DNA from: Darksidea phi | Lineage: Eukaryota; Ascomycota; Dothideomycetes; Pleosporales; Lentitheciaceae | Assembly (NCBI GenBank): GCA_030770425.1 | Contig: JASJFT010000107.1 | Coordinates: 89,311 to 153,310, forward strand | Direction of reading: 5' to 3' | Length of the DNA stretch: 64,000 nucleotides | Part shown: positions 53,937 through 64,000 of the stretch, piece by piece | How the letters are laid out: each line of letters opens with the position of its first letter | Position numbering within the stretch: the stretch's first letter is position 1 | Program-made: the position numbers and the translations under genes | The notes under the pieces: model-generated | Told to the model about the DNA's origin: nothing | The model's database searches: none | The model's input: the letters and a program-made list of their open reading frames with translations, nothing else

Positions 53937-54726
53937 TCAGGGATGGCCTTGTATTCCTTCCCTGTATTCTGGCAAATCGACGGGATTTCTTTTTGCGTTT
54001 CTTTTTGCGTTTCGTTTCTTGACGCGGAAGAAACATCCAACCAAAAGGAGTATAGTTAATACGAATAGGCCAGCAGCTAAGCCGACAGCTCTCCCAACAG
54101 TCCAAAACTCTGGCCTAGGAGTTGAGGAGCTTGTTGATGTGGGTGAAAACAGAGGTGTAGATGTAGGTGATTGTGAGGTGGAATTTGGCGCCGTAGCATT
54201 CTCCCCTAGTTCTATAAGGCTCATGATGCTGCTGGGAATACCGTCGACCTCGAAAAGCTTGCTAGGGATTTCACAGCAGTCGCCTTCATCAACATCACTC
54301 TTGCAACACCACTTTGAGTTGCCGCAATGTGAGAGACGCTCATAATACCCAGGCTTCACTAGACGAGTTTAGACTAGAGGTTTTGAGGAATTTACGTGGG
54401 GACGTTACCCTGTTGGCAGTAATGAGAACAGGATTCGCTGTTACCAGATTTATCGGTGCAAGGCCTTGCCATGGTGTTAATAACTAATTCTTCGAATATG
54501 AGGGATTACGACTATTTGCCTACCCTCGATATAAATAATTTCCGTGCCCTGGTGAACCTTCCGCTGTCTGTGCCGGAAAGTAACAGAGGTTGGTCTGACC
54601 GAGAACACATACGTCTTCTTCTGAAGAAGTGAGGCAGCAAATAGAAAATTTGGTTGAGTCTAAACAAGCGTTAGTATCAGTTTGAAGTATCCGGTAGCGC
54701 TTCAAGCTATGTAACCCAAAACCCAT
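53937..54726 (-). CDS. Cys-rich single-pass membrane protein (fungal surface type)
   Basis: Exons 54726-54524, 54464-54409 and 54358-53937 give 226 residues. Introns are 59 nt (GTAGGC...CAAG) and 50 nt (GTAACG...CTAG). The joins restore NYLYRG/PCTDKSGNSESCSHYC and QQ/VKPGYYERL. The ectodomain has a spaced Cys pattern (FSICCLTSSEEDVC, TNLCYFPA, PCTD...SCSHYC, HCGNSKWCC, GDCCEI), then a Ser/Thr/Pro stalk, one membrane helix (GLAAGLFVLTILLLVGCFF) and a basic cytosolic tail with KRNAKRNAKRN. This is a familiar layout for filamentous-fungal cell-surface proteins. A signal peptide is missing from this start: a hydrophobic LLSVLVILFLM lies just upstream but an in-frame TGA separates it. Confidence 0.65.
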
Positions 54727-56021
54727 GTGTCCATAAGGTCACATGAGGAAGAGAATCACCAGGACTGAAAGCAAAACTGGGGAGGGCAGTAATAAAAGTC
54801 TGTACTTGAACACGCCTGCCACTTGTTTTGATAATCTATCGCTTTACTTCCGTCGGCGTAATAACATTCTTGACCGAATGCCATCTGTAGATGAGGTAGG
54901 AAGAAACCAATCACGAGAAGACCTCGCGCCATTTGATACTAGTCTGGTAGAAGCGGCTAAAGCGCTTGAGCAATGAAAAGCGGCTGCTCGTTCCCATAAG
55001 GGAGTCTTGATTGGAGCCTAGCGCGCGAACAACGGGCGAATTGAATACCGCCAAATTATGCGAAGCAGAAGGGGAAATTCGGAGCCTAAGAATCAAAAAG
55101 GTATTAGGTGGGGATACTTAAGTATCTTTTCCCACAAACATCTTGCCGAAGGTCATGTGTTATGCGCCGGGAATGGCGGGGTAGGCTGTGGTGAATGTAT
55201 CGCGCATGAATACGAAGGTGGAGGCGCAAGCTGTTCAGCAAGACTGCCCATTCGACGCCGAAATCCGCAGCGCCCTCGAACCAAGTTCGAGAATTGAAAC
55301 GCTGGTCCAATATCCGCTGTCTTCTCCTAAACAACAGGCCTGATTCGTGTTACGAATTCTCGCTTAACCTAGACTTATTGTACTATCGCCAAAGAAGAAT
55401 GGGGCGCAATACAGAGCTGTTAGCCATTCAGCTCCGAGGCCGGTATACACAGCCCCGTTTGAGGACAACATTTGGCTATCGAAATCTTGAATTATCCGGA
55501 ACAACCCGTAACTAAGGCAGGACGAAGGATGTGAGAGGTAGGGTACAGGCTACTACTACTTACAAAACCGGCTTCTAAATTTGCATTCAATGAAATTCTT
55601 TACGCACTGTCCTTCCTATAGCTCTTAGTATAGAATTTGCCATTCGCCACGCCATATGGTTTCACGTATCGCATTATACTTTTTGAAGAGGTGGAGGAGG
55701 ATCGTGGCTGCCCCATCGCTACATTGTGTTTATCTGCCAATACGTGCAGTTACACTAGAAGGCAGGTTATATATCTAGGACACTCAACTCTAAGACCCTA
55801 GCTCCATCTGTACCGGTTCTAGGCGCCCGGCCCCAAATCTCCTGGTTAGATACCTGGAGTAGAATATAATACTGCAACGCATAGCATTTAATGAAAAGGC
55901 AAAGAAAAAAGAAGAAAAAAGAAGCGTGTAAGAAGCACGAGCTGTATTTGATCCGAAATAATGAAGATGTGGTAGCTTACTGGATGTTACGTAAAAGCGT
56001 GACTAGCACGTGATTTCGTGT
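54727..56021. other. intergenic with possible relic coding sequence
   Basis: About 1.3 kb. Frames near 55058-55515 read partly like protein but are interrupted by stops in every frame, so a decayed gene is possible. No family recognised. Confidence 0.35.
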
Positions 56022-56109
56022 TTCTGTAGTACCTCTACTAGGTACAAACTCCTACTGTATTTCGTGCGAACCTTACAAAAGAGACTCCTACTATGCAAAT
56101 CAAACTAAA
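56022..56109 (-). repeat. dispersed repeat A, copy 4 (partial)
   Basis: About 88 bp; reverse complement reads TTTGATTTGCATAGTAGGAG and GAGTCTCTTTTGTAAGGTTC, then TACAGTAGGAGTTTGTACC. It covers the first half of the repeat only. Confidence 0.75.
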
Positions 56110-58328
56110 ATGTATTATATTTTATACGTAGCGCCTACTCTAAGCTACTCTTTATCTCTCCCCTTCCCCTTCTATTTGATAGTTAATAGGTTGGTTTGGT
56201 TTGGTTTATTCTTACTATAAAAATGATTGTATTGGTATTAAAACATGGCTGGATGATAGAGGGCGAGCGAACTTACAACTCGGGCTTCTTTAAGTATAGG
56301 CAAGGCGATATTCTAGCGAGGTAGGCATAGTAGAGGAAGCGTCGGGAATATATCGCTAGGATGGATATAGGTCTATTTTTAGGCTCGTTTAGTTATTACA
56401 AATTTTAGAACCTAGGAAGCGTAAAACGAGACAGGATGGAGCCATATAGGACCTAGGTAAGAAAAGCTAACGGGGTCGAACTCGACACTTTGGGTACAAG
56501 TAACTCTAAAAGCTACGACAAAAAACTACCAAAAAAGTAGTCAAAAGTCCCCAGAAATAGAGTTACAACGGGAAACACGATAGGATAGGAAGGTTCCGTC
56601 ACGAAAGGATATAGCGTATATGTAATGTTGCCAGAAAGGAACATCATCAAGGGCATTGGGGCGCTGGTTTCGATACATGTCGTATGAGACATGTCGGTCA
56701 TGGTGTTTATTAACTCGAATATTGCTTTTCGGCTTGTTTGTTACCGCTCAATTCCAGACCTGGAGCTCTTCGGTGTACTATCTCGGCGACAAGTGATTCG
56801 ATGATACAATAATGTGGCAAGCTCCATATACGCTGTTGATCGCGCAGTCTCGCGGCGGAGTGATTAATCTTGCCGTGCAGGTGGTACTGATGTGAGGGTT
56901 GCTGCACGTTGCAAGTACTTCCGTGTCGATAGGCCCTGAGTGAATATTAGCGGATACAAAGCCTGTTAGAAACGGAATATCTACCCGTTATATAATCCTA
57001 ATGGTATTATAGTATAATATTACGGCCGCGGAATAGTCTATTCGAAAAGCGTTATAATTTAGAGCTATCGTACGAAATTTCTTATTTAGCCTTTAGTAAA
57101 CTCTAATAAGTTTCTATTAATTATTTTAGATATTACTACCGCTTTAGATTAATATTCTTAAGAATCTAATAAAGGAGTTTAGAAAGAATTTATCTTCTTT
57201 TTACTAGATTAATTCGAGTTTTACTTAAGCCCTTTTCTATATATATATATAATTATAGTAGAACTAGATATTTAAGAAAAGTAGTTAGATTCTAGATATA
57301 ATTTAGTTCTTCTTTTTAATAGAATAAGACTACTTTCTTTTATATATTTAATTCTAGATTACTTTAAATAAAAATAAATATATTCTTTTAAATCTCTATA
57401 AACTTTATATTAGTTTATAATTTATATTTTATTATTATTTTTTATATTAAAAAGACTTTCTTATCGCTCCTAAAGAAGGACTATATTAAGAGTTATTTAC
57501 GTTAGTATATATTATCTAGTCGAATAGAGTAATACTACTAATCTATTTTAGTAATTTCTCTAACCTCTGATAGAACTGATAGGGATATTCTACTTTAGTA
57601 GACCCGAATATATATACTACGCTCGTACCTCGCTTCGTAATAATCAAACTAGGCTATCTTCCTAGCGGCCCGTCAACCAGTTTACCTCTTATAGATTCGC
57701 TACTTCACGTGTATATATGTATATTCTATTATGGCCGTACACCCTATAGGTATAGGCCGTTACGATACGTTAGCTATATATATTCTGTTATCAAGCACCT
57801 ACTCCAGTTCAGAAGCCAACCATGAGACCTGCTGATCATATATCTAACACTATACTCAAAGCGCCACTTCACAAGGTCAGTGCCGGTACGAGTCGGCCGC
57901 CCTCCCTACTAGTGGCGGCAAATCCGAAGTATCTTTGGGCTTTAATCAACTGCTGTAAATGCCGCTAATTATACTGCGGAGCCTAGTCCTGTGTTGCTGC
58001 TCATCAAGACGCTCTCGCCCTCCGCGCAAGGGTCTAGCTGGAGGAGCGCGTCGGTCATCCTCTCTGCGAGCTTCCGCAGCCTATCAGTGCCTTATTATAG
58101 CACTGCCGCCGTAGGGACGCGGAAATAAGCTAACCGGCTACTTACTAGGTACTTCAAATTATAGAAGACAAACAGAAGCGTTGCTTCGCGTGCCTTCTGG
58201 CGATTGGATTCTAAAAAGCAAGCTTAGAATTCTCTATTTTATTGCAAAACTATACTAGCACTACTTGACGTACAAAGAGAGACGTCTAAACGCAATTAGA
58301 AGTTCATAAAATCGTCAACACTAGAAAG
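56110..58328. other. AT-rich, RIP-like non-coding tract
   Basis: About 2.2 kb. From 56950 to 57650 the sequence is very AT-rich with high TpA and almost no CpA, and every frame is full of stops. This is the expected result of heavy RIP on a former repeat. No coding remains can be identified by eye. Confidence 0.7.
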
Positions 58329-59189
58329 CTATTCAATACCGGCGGATCCGTCCATATAATCAACTTCGTCCACGCTGGTGAGCTCGCTGCTGACGAAAGC
58401 GTCAACAGGGCTAAGCCCATAGACACCAGTGAGCCCGCTGACGTCGGTGAGCTCGTTAACATCGGTGAGCCCGTTGACGTCGGTGAGCCCGTTGACGTCG
58501 GTGAGCCCGTTGACGCTGGTGAGCTCGTTGAGGCCGGTGAGCCCGTTGACACTGGTGAGCCCGTTGACGTCGGTGAGCCCGTTGACGTCGGTGGAGTTAT
58601 TGATGCCAGGGAAGCCGTTGGTATTACTAAAGTCGTTAGCATTAGTAAGCCCGTTAACATTGCTCAGCTCGTACCTGTTGACGAACCCATAAGCATCGTT
58701 GAATTCGCTAACGAATGGATACCCGCCAACAGCGTTCAATCCCCCAATATTGGGAAATCCGTCCATACTAGCAAATCCATAGGCGTTATCAAATCCACCA
58801 ACACTAGTGAGCCCACCAAAGCTCGCAAACCCATCAATACTAGTAGATCCGCCGATGCCAGTGAAGCTGTTAAAACCGTCGAGCCAGTCAAGTCCGCCAG
58901 CTGCAGGGCTTCCAATGCCTAAGTAATCGGAAGACTCTGTCGGAGACACAATAGCCTTGTGGACCGTCTTCACATGAGAGTTGAGCTTGTCCTTTCTTGG
59001 AAATGGACGCTTTTGGCCAAGGAAGGCCTCGCTACGGCTGCAGCCGGCAACCATGCACCAGAATTGCGTTTCCAGGTCGTGGACGGAATTCCGGTGACGA
59101 TTGAGGTCCGACACTCGTGTGAACGTCTTTGCGCACCCTGGCCAATCGCAGTGAACCCTTTCGTATGGAGCGCCTCGGCTAAAGGACAC
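58329..59189 (-). CDS. C2H2 zinc-finger protein with a short-period repeat tail
   Basis: A 286-residue protein. Residues 14-37 (CDWPGCAKTFTRVSDLNRH...H) form one C2H2 finger and residues 45-76 (CMVAGCSRSEAFLGQ... KLNSHVKTVH) a second, longer one. Such fingers bind DNA. The remainder is low-complexity and Gly/Asn-rich, first in degenerate GFASxxGL-type units and then, from residue about 195, in near-identical six-residue units (NGLTDV, NGLTSV, NELTDV). The tail is encoded by an 18-bp tandem repeat, so length variation between strains is expected. It lies head-to-head with the finger/ankyrin gene at 59790. Confidence 0.85.
   Translation of the reverse strand: MSFSRGAPYERVHCDWPGCAKTFTRVSDLNRHRNSVHDLETQFWCMVAGCSRSEAFLGQKRPFPRKDKLNSHVKTVHKAIVSPTESSDYLGIGSPAAGGLDWLDGFNSFTGIGGSTSIDGFASFGGLTSVGGFDNAYGFASMDGFPNIGGLNAVGGYPFVSEFNDAYGFVNRYELSNVNGLTNANDFSNTNGFPGINNSTDVNGLTDVNGLTSVNGLTGLNELTSVNGLTDVNGLTDVNGLTDVNELTDVSGLTGVYGLSPVDAFVSSELTSVDEVDYMDGSAGIE
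58430..58620 (-). repeat. 18-bp coding minisatellite
   Basis: About ten units of GTGAGCCCGTTGACGTCG-type sequence (on the plus strand) in phase with the reading frame, encoding the NGLTDV repeats. Several neighbouring units are identical. Confidence 0.9.
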
Positions 59190-59401
59190 GTCATCATGGA
59201 TGGCCCGTGCGAGGAGGGGCGAGGGGCGAGGGGCGGTGGCTTACCTAGGGACAGTTCCAAATTGTCGAGAAGTGGGGAAAGTGGAAGAGGCATACCTGCT
59301 TTCGTGTTAAAAAAAAAAGCCTTACGGAGGCTGTCCGTTGCTGGAGGCTGGGGTGTGTCCGTGTGGCGGCATCGGTGCGATGGAGGAGGGGCGACTAATA
59401 A

Positions 59402-59614
59402 CAGAGCTTGAAAGAGTTGGAGGGCGCGTAGAACTTGGCGTAATCCGGAAGAAGCTGGTAGTGGTTAGGAGCGGAAGCGATGGGGAAACCACCGGTCTCT
59501 TATAATTTTCGCTCTCACCTTCCTTAGTGCTGCGGCTTATTCTACGAAGCCGTGTCATCAAATGCGCGCCCTCTTCGCCAAGCCACAGCCTCAACATACC
59601 ACCAGCCGTCTGCC
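59402..59614 (-). repeat. repeat C, left copy (inverted)
   Basis: About 210 bp, roughly 90 percent identical by eye to the reverse complement of 63192-63401. The minus strand encodes LRLWLGEEGAHLMTRLRRIS and SENYKRP. The matched ends stop abruptly. It lies between the two zinc-finger genes, within their shared upstream region. Confidence 0.85.
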
Positions 59615-59789
59615 CTGCTTTTTGTCAACTTGTCTCGAATTTCGGTGGAAAGCCGTAGCATGTCATAGCCGTTATTTGGTGCTTGACACGTCTTAATATC
59701 TTGCGAGCTTCAGATTGGAATCTTCTTGACAGCGAGCCTCACCTTGTCTTCTTACATTATACAGGATTGTCGGCACTAGCTCTCGAATT

Positions 59790-62700
59790 ATGGACTTCGT
59801 CTATTCAGCCGCTCCGCTCAATGACCTTATTAAGTGTGATCTGTGTCCTAGGACTTTCGCTACACGCGGACAATTCAAGTCGGTATTCCTGCTGTTTCCG
59901 CACACTACGCGCCGCTAATCGATGGTCACAAGCCGTCACCACAAAACTCATTCAAAGCCGTACTGTTGTAAGCATTGTGGCAAAGGATTTGCACTAAGAA
60001 ATGATCTTGATCGACACACCACGCAACATCAAACAGCTGTTGTGCGTTTTCGCTGCAGTGTCTCAAATTGCAAATTTAAAGGAACTTCACGGAAAGACAA
60101 CTTACGGAGGCATATAAAAACTTGCCACAAAGAGAAAATAGCATCGAAGAGCGGGTCACAAGAGAAACAACAGATCGGGGCGTTCTGCGACCAGGCACAC
60201 CTGGAGCGTAAGCGCTTAATAGAAACTTCGAATTTACTCATGGCAGCAGAAGCCGGTAATGAACCGATCTTGCAGTTACTGATAGGCTGCGGGGCTGATG
60301 TTGCGATGAGGTCTGATGAGGGAAAGACTGCCCTCCATGTTGCTGCACGTAACGGTCATACGCAATGCATACATTTGCTACTTGATGCTGGAGCTAGCAG
60401 TGAGTTAACGGACGTCCATGGGAATTCAGTACTCCACGAAGCAGCACGCGAGGGCCAAACAGCAGTTGTACAGATACTTATGCAGAGAGGAGTTGGATTA
60501 AGGATTCGGGATCACGATGGCCACACCGCGCTTCATGCCTCTGCTTTGGACGGCCATATAGATGTTGCGCAAATGCTATTACAGCAAGGCTCAGAGATTA
60601 GTGCAAAAACACTCAAAGGGGAAACCGCATTACATCTTGCAGTTTCGAGAGGGCACGAACACATAGCGAAGTTATTGTTGGAGAATGGTGCCGATCCTAC
60701 GGCAAAGACGTACGACGGACGAACTCCACTCCATTTGGCCGCTAAAACAGGCAACAATCGGCTTATGCATCTCCTTGCCCAAGAAGCCAAACTCGATCCA
60801 AAACATGGCAAAAATTCGGTATTAATAATGGCGGCTGGAAACTGCAACGAAGATGCTCTAAAGCTGTTTCTGGAAAATGGACTGGATGTTAATGCGCGGA
60901 ATAAATACTGCGGAAGCGTATTGCACCAAGCGGCAACGAGCGGTAACGAACCTGTTGTGCGATTGCTGCTCAAGCATGGAGCGAACGTCAATATAGAAGT
61001 ACGATACCACGGGAGGGCACTACAGCAAGCGGCGGAAAAAGGTCATGAGCCTATCGTACGGCTGCTGCTTGAGCATGGAGCCGACGTCAACGCAACAAAA
61101 GGCGGGAGTGCACTACAGCGGGCAGCGGAAAACGGTCACGAGCCTATCGTACGGCTGCTACTTGAGCATGGAGCCGACGTTAACGCAACAGAAGGCGGGA
61201 GTGCACTATGGCGAGCGGTGGAAAAGGGTCACGGTCCTGTCGTACGGCTGCTGCTTGAGCATGGAGCCGACGTCAACCAAGAAAGATACCGCGGGAGTGC
61301 ACTACAGCGGGCAGCGGAAAAGGGTCACGAGCCTATTGTACGGCTACTACTTGAGCATGGAGCCGACGTCAACGCAAAAGGAGGATACAGTGGGAGTGCA
61401 CTATGGCGAGCGGTGGAAAAGGGTCACGGTCCTGTCGTACGGCTGCTGCTTGAGCACGGAGCTAACGTTAACGCAGAAGGACGATACGACACAAATGCAC
61501 TACAGCAAGCGGTAGAAAATGGTCATGAGCCTATCGTACGGCTGCTGCTTGAGTATGGAGCCGACATCAACGCTGGTAGAGGCGGGAGTGCACTACGACG
61601 AGCGGCGAAAAAGGGTCACGAGCCTATTGTACGGCTGCTGCTTGAGTATGAAGCCGGGGCTAATGGTATTAATGGCATCGCACTCGAATACGCGGCTGCA
61701 ACCGGCAACGAAATCATCGTTCGGCGACTACTCAAATGTGGAGCAGATGCAAATATACAGGGAGACATGTATGGTTCTACGCAATATGCTGCTGTAATAG
61801 GAGGAAATCAAGCAATAGCACAGCTGCTACAAGAGAAATCATCAGTAATACCTCAAAATCAACCGACCAGTAAGGCCTTCTTAGAGACAGTTATAAATGG
61901 GGACGATGCTCTCTTACGATTATTTCTTCAGCATGGAGCCGACATCAACGCAGAAGAAGGATACCGTGGGAGTGCACTACAGCGGGCAGCGGAAAACGGT
62001 CACGAGCCTATCGTACGGCTGCTGCTTGAGCATGGAACCGACGTCAACGCAACAGAAGGCGGGAGTGCACTACAGCAAGCGGCGGAAAAGGGTCATGAGC
62101 CTATCGTACGGCTGCTGCTTGAGCATGGAGCCGACATCAACGCAAAAGAAGGATACCATGGGAGTGCACTACAGCGAGCAGCGGAAAAGGGTCATGAGCC
62201 TATCGTACGGCTACTGCTTGAGCATGGAACCGACGTCAACGCAACAGAAGGCGGGAGTGCACTACGGCGGGCAGCGGAAAACGGTTACGAGCCTATCGTA
62301 CGGCTACTGCTTGAGCATAGAGCCGACGTCAACGCAAAAGGAGGATACTGTGGGAGTGCACTACAGTGGGCAGCGGTAAACGGTTACGAGCCTATCGTAC
62401 GGCTACTGCTTGAGCATGGAGCCGACGTCAACGCAACAGAAGGCGGGAGTGCACTACAGTGGGCAGCGGGAAACGGTTACGAGCCTATCGTACGGCTGCT
62501 ACTTAAGCATGGAGCCGACGTCAACGCAAAAGAAGGATACCGTGGGAGTGCACTACAGCGAGCAGCGGAAAACGGTTACGAGCCTGTTGTACGGCTGCTG
62601 CTTGAGCATGGAGCCAACGTTAACGCAAAAGGAGGCTGGAGTGCACTACAGCGGGCAGCGGAAAACGGTTACGAGCCTGTTGTACGGCTGCTGCTTGAGC

Positions 62701-62963
62701 ATGGAGCCGACGTCAACCAAGAAGGATACCGCGGGAGTGCACTACAGCGGGCAGCGGAAAAGGGTCACGAGCCTATCGTACGGCTGCTGCTTGAACATGG
62801 AGCCGACGTCAACGCAAAAGGAGAATACTGGGGGAGTGCACTACAGCAAGCGGCGGTAAACGGCCACGAACCTATTGCACGGTTGCTGCTCGAGCACGGA
62901 GCCGACGAACGTGCAACAAGCGCAAAGGCTAAGGATTTATTACGCTTATGGAAGTTCATTTGA
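59790..62963 (+). CDS. C2H2 zinc finger - ankyrin repeat protein
   Basis: Exons 59790-59878 and 59933-62963 give 1039 residues. The 54-nt intron (donor GTCGGT, branch CTAATC, acceptor ACAAG) restores a full first finger, CDLCPRTFATRGQFNRHHKTH, so the donor was chosen for this. Fingers are at C16/C19/H32/H36, C42/C45/H58/H62 and C71/C76/H90/H95. Residues from about 115 are ankyrin repeats: an N-terminal group of normally diverged units, then two blocks of near-identical units (DNA 60950-61670 and 61900-62930) around HEPIVRLLLEHGADVNA, alternating 31- and 33-residue lengths. About nineteen such units occur. The fingers suggest nucleic-acid binding and the array a variable recognition surface; both are inference. 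Confidence 0.9.
60950..62930 (+). repeat. tandem ankyrin-coding repeats, 93/99 bp
   Basis: Direct DNA repeats encode the ankyrin units. Core strings such as GAGCCTATCGTACGGCTGCT and GCATGGAGCCGACGTCAACG recur almost unchanged in nearly every unit. Two blocks are separated by two clearly diverged units near 61690-61850. Unit types of 93 and 99 bp alternate in several places, which suggests duplication of higher-order pairs. Confidence 0.93.
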
Positions 62964-63874
62964 CGAGAGCTTTCCTTTAAGAAAATACGGATTGCGGATA
63001 GGATAGTAACATTATAGCGGTACAACTGAAGTCACTCGCGCATGACGTATAGGGCATAGCTTTTGTAGCGATAAAGCTAATACCTATAAGTACAACAATG
63101 TTTTCTACACGCAATGACTTGTATGAGGTTTCTCAACGAAAACTAAAAGATATTCAAGCAAAGGCATACATAGGCGCTGAGTATATTAGATCGGCTGATT
63201 GTATATTAAGGCTGTGGCTTGGCGAAGAGGGCGTCCATTTAATGATACGGCTTCGTAGATTAAGCCGTAGTACTAGGGAAGGTAAGAGCGAAAATTATAA
63301 GAGACCTAGTAGTTTCCCTATCGCTTCCGCTCCTAACTACTACCAGCTTCTTCCGGATTACGCCAAGTTCTACGCGCCCTCCACCTCTTTCAAGCTATAA
63401 ACAATCAGACGGCAAGCCCGTATCCGGAAATAGAGGCACCCCGATCGGCGCTACGCCGAATAGGTAATCGACCTGGACGTTTACTATAAAAGTCCTCCCT
63501 CGCCCGCCGTTATTTTCCCTTTCTTTTCTCTCTACTTTTATCTCTCTATCCGTGACCTCCTTTTCTTATCTACGCTAATAGTACCCCCGTCTAATCGTTC
63601 TTTATAAGGTATTTTTCTTAAACATAATTACCTACTTAGAAGGTTTAGAACTACCCTATTTATAGTACCCGTTTCTTCTTTTATTATTACTATCTTATTA
63701 TTTCTATCTATATCTATATTTTCTGTTATAATAAGCTAGTCTATATACTCTTTATATTACTATCTTTACTCGAATTACTCTATCTTTTATACCCTATTTC
63801 TTTAGTCGAGGACGTTTTACTAATCTACTCCGTTATCCTATATTACACTTAGATAGAATCCTTTAATAATAATA
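62964..63874. other. intergenic with repeat C and AT-rich sequence
   Basis: Downstream of the finger/ankyrin gene. It holds the right copy of repeat C, then from 63500 an AT-rich stretch full of stops that looks RIP-affected. No intact gene is seen. Confidence 0.55.
63192..63401 (+). repeat. repeat C, right copy
   Basis: Plus-strand copy encoding LRLWLGEEGVHLMIRLRRLS and SENYKRP inside a 100-residue open frame. Inverted relative to 59402-59614, with the finger/ankyrin gene between. The upstream 30 bp match the left copy with several G/A differences. Confidence 0.85.
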
Positions 63875-64000
63875 TTTGATTTGGATTTGCATAGTAGGAG
63901 TCTCTTTAGAAGGTCCGCACGAGACACAGTAGGAGTTTGTACACAGTAGAGGTGCTATACCCACACCTTATACACGATAATAGAGCTGTAGAGCTGTACA
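63875..64000 (+). repeat. dispersed repeat A, copy 5 (cut by window end)
   Basis: Starts TTTGATTTGGATTTGCATAG and runs through AAGGTCCGCACGAGACACAG and CACACCTTATACACGATA to TAGAGCTGTACA, where the window ends. It is in the same orientation as the copy at 49291. Confidence 0.85.

Noticed and set aside
61045..62859. Long open frames in the second reading frame of the ankyrin array (SYGCCLSMEPTSTQ-type repeats)
   Set aside because: They exist only because a homogenised repeat lacks stops in other frames; the ankyrin frame has the domain and the splice-supported start.
60950..62930. Direct repeats that might be taken for a CRISPR-like array
   Set aside because: The units are contiguous, in-frame ankyrin codons without unique spacers, in a eukaryotic genome.
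59402..63401. Starship-type giant mobile element
   Set aside because: No tyrosine recombinase (DUF3435) captain gene is present and the inverted repeats enclose only 4 kb.

Overview
The window is nuclear DNA of a filamentous ascomycete, most likely a member of the Dothideomycetes such as a Pleosporales species (inference). The evidence is eukaryotic gene structure with many 46-121 nt GT-AG introns, conserved eukaryotic genes (RIX7, VPS20, LSM8, a PITH-domain protein), fungus-specific families (HET, NB-ARC/TPR, DUF6604, DUF7703, SAT4/rhodopsin-type membrane proteins) and AT-rich, TpA-rich tracts of the kind left by repeat-induced point mutation (RIP). Exon joins given here come from reading splice sites, not from transcripts.

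Layout. 1-9 kb: a flavin monooxygenase, an unknown protein, a quinone-oxidoreductase-like MDR enzyme, an F-box-like protein, a secreted protein broken by one in-frame TAG, and a gene fragment. 9-23 kb: a DUF6604 protein, an ankyrin protein with a long amphipathic tail, an uncertain gene, and a HET/NB-ARC/TPR NLR-like protein with a MITE in its upstream region and an inverted repeat pair on either side. 23-30 kb: a compact housekeeping block (two small Cys-containing proteins, RIX7, VPS20, a PITH protein, LSM8). 30-40 kb: a decayed region with a Galpha-like pseudogene, an AhpD/CMD-like gene, a SAT4-type pseudogene, a membrane protein with an in-frame TAG, and a HET-domain gene. 41-55 kb: a 1546-residue kinase/GGCT-like/ankyrin protein, a DUF7703 membrane protein, a frameshifted tail-anchored acidic protein, an unknown spliced gene and a Cys-rich single-pass membrane protein. 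55-64 kb: AT-rich RIP-like sequence, a C2H2 protein with an 18-bp minisatellite, and a C2H2/ankyrin protein whose ankyrin array is nearly identical from unit to unit and lies between inverted copies of a 0.2-kb repeat.

The accessory parts resemble a fungal allorecognition/innate-immunity neighbourhood. HET, NLR, ankyrin, kinase and Galpha-like genes lie among repeats and broken genes, and two of the receptor candidates have internally homogenised repeat arrays. At least five copies of one short dispersed repeat mark the accessory intervals, while the housekeeping block at 24.6-29.9 kb carries none that I could see.
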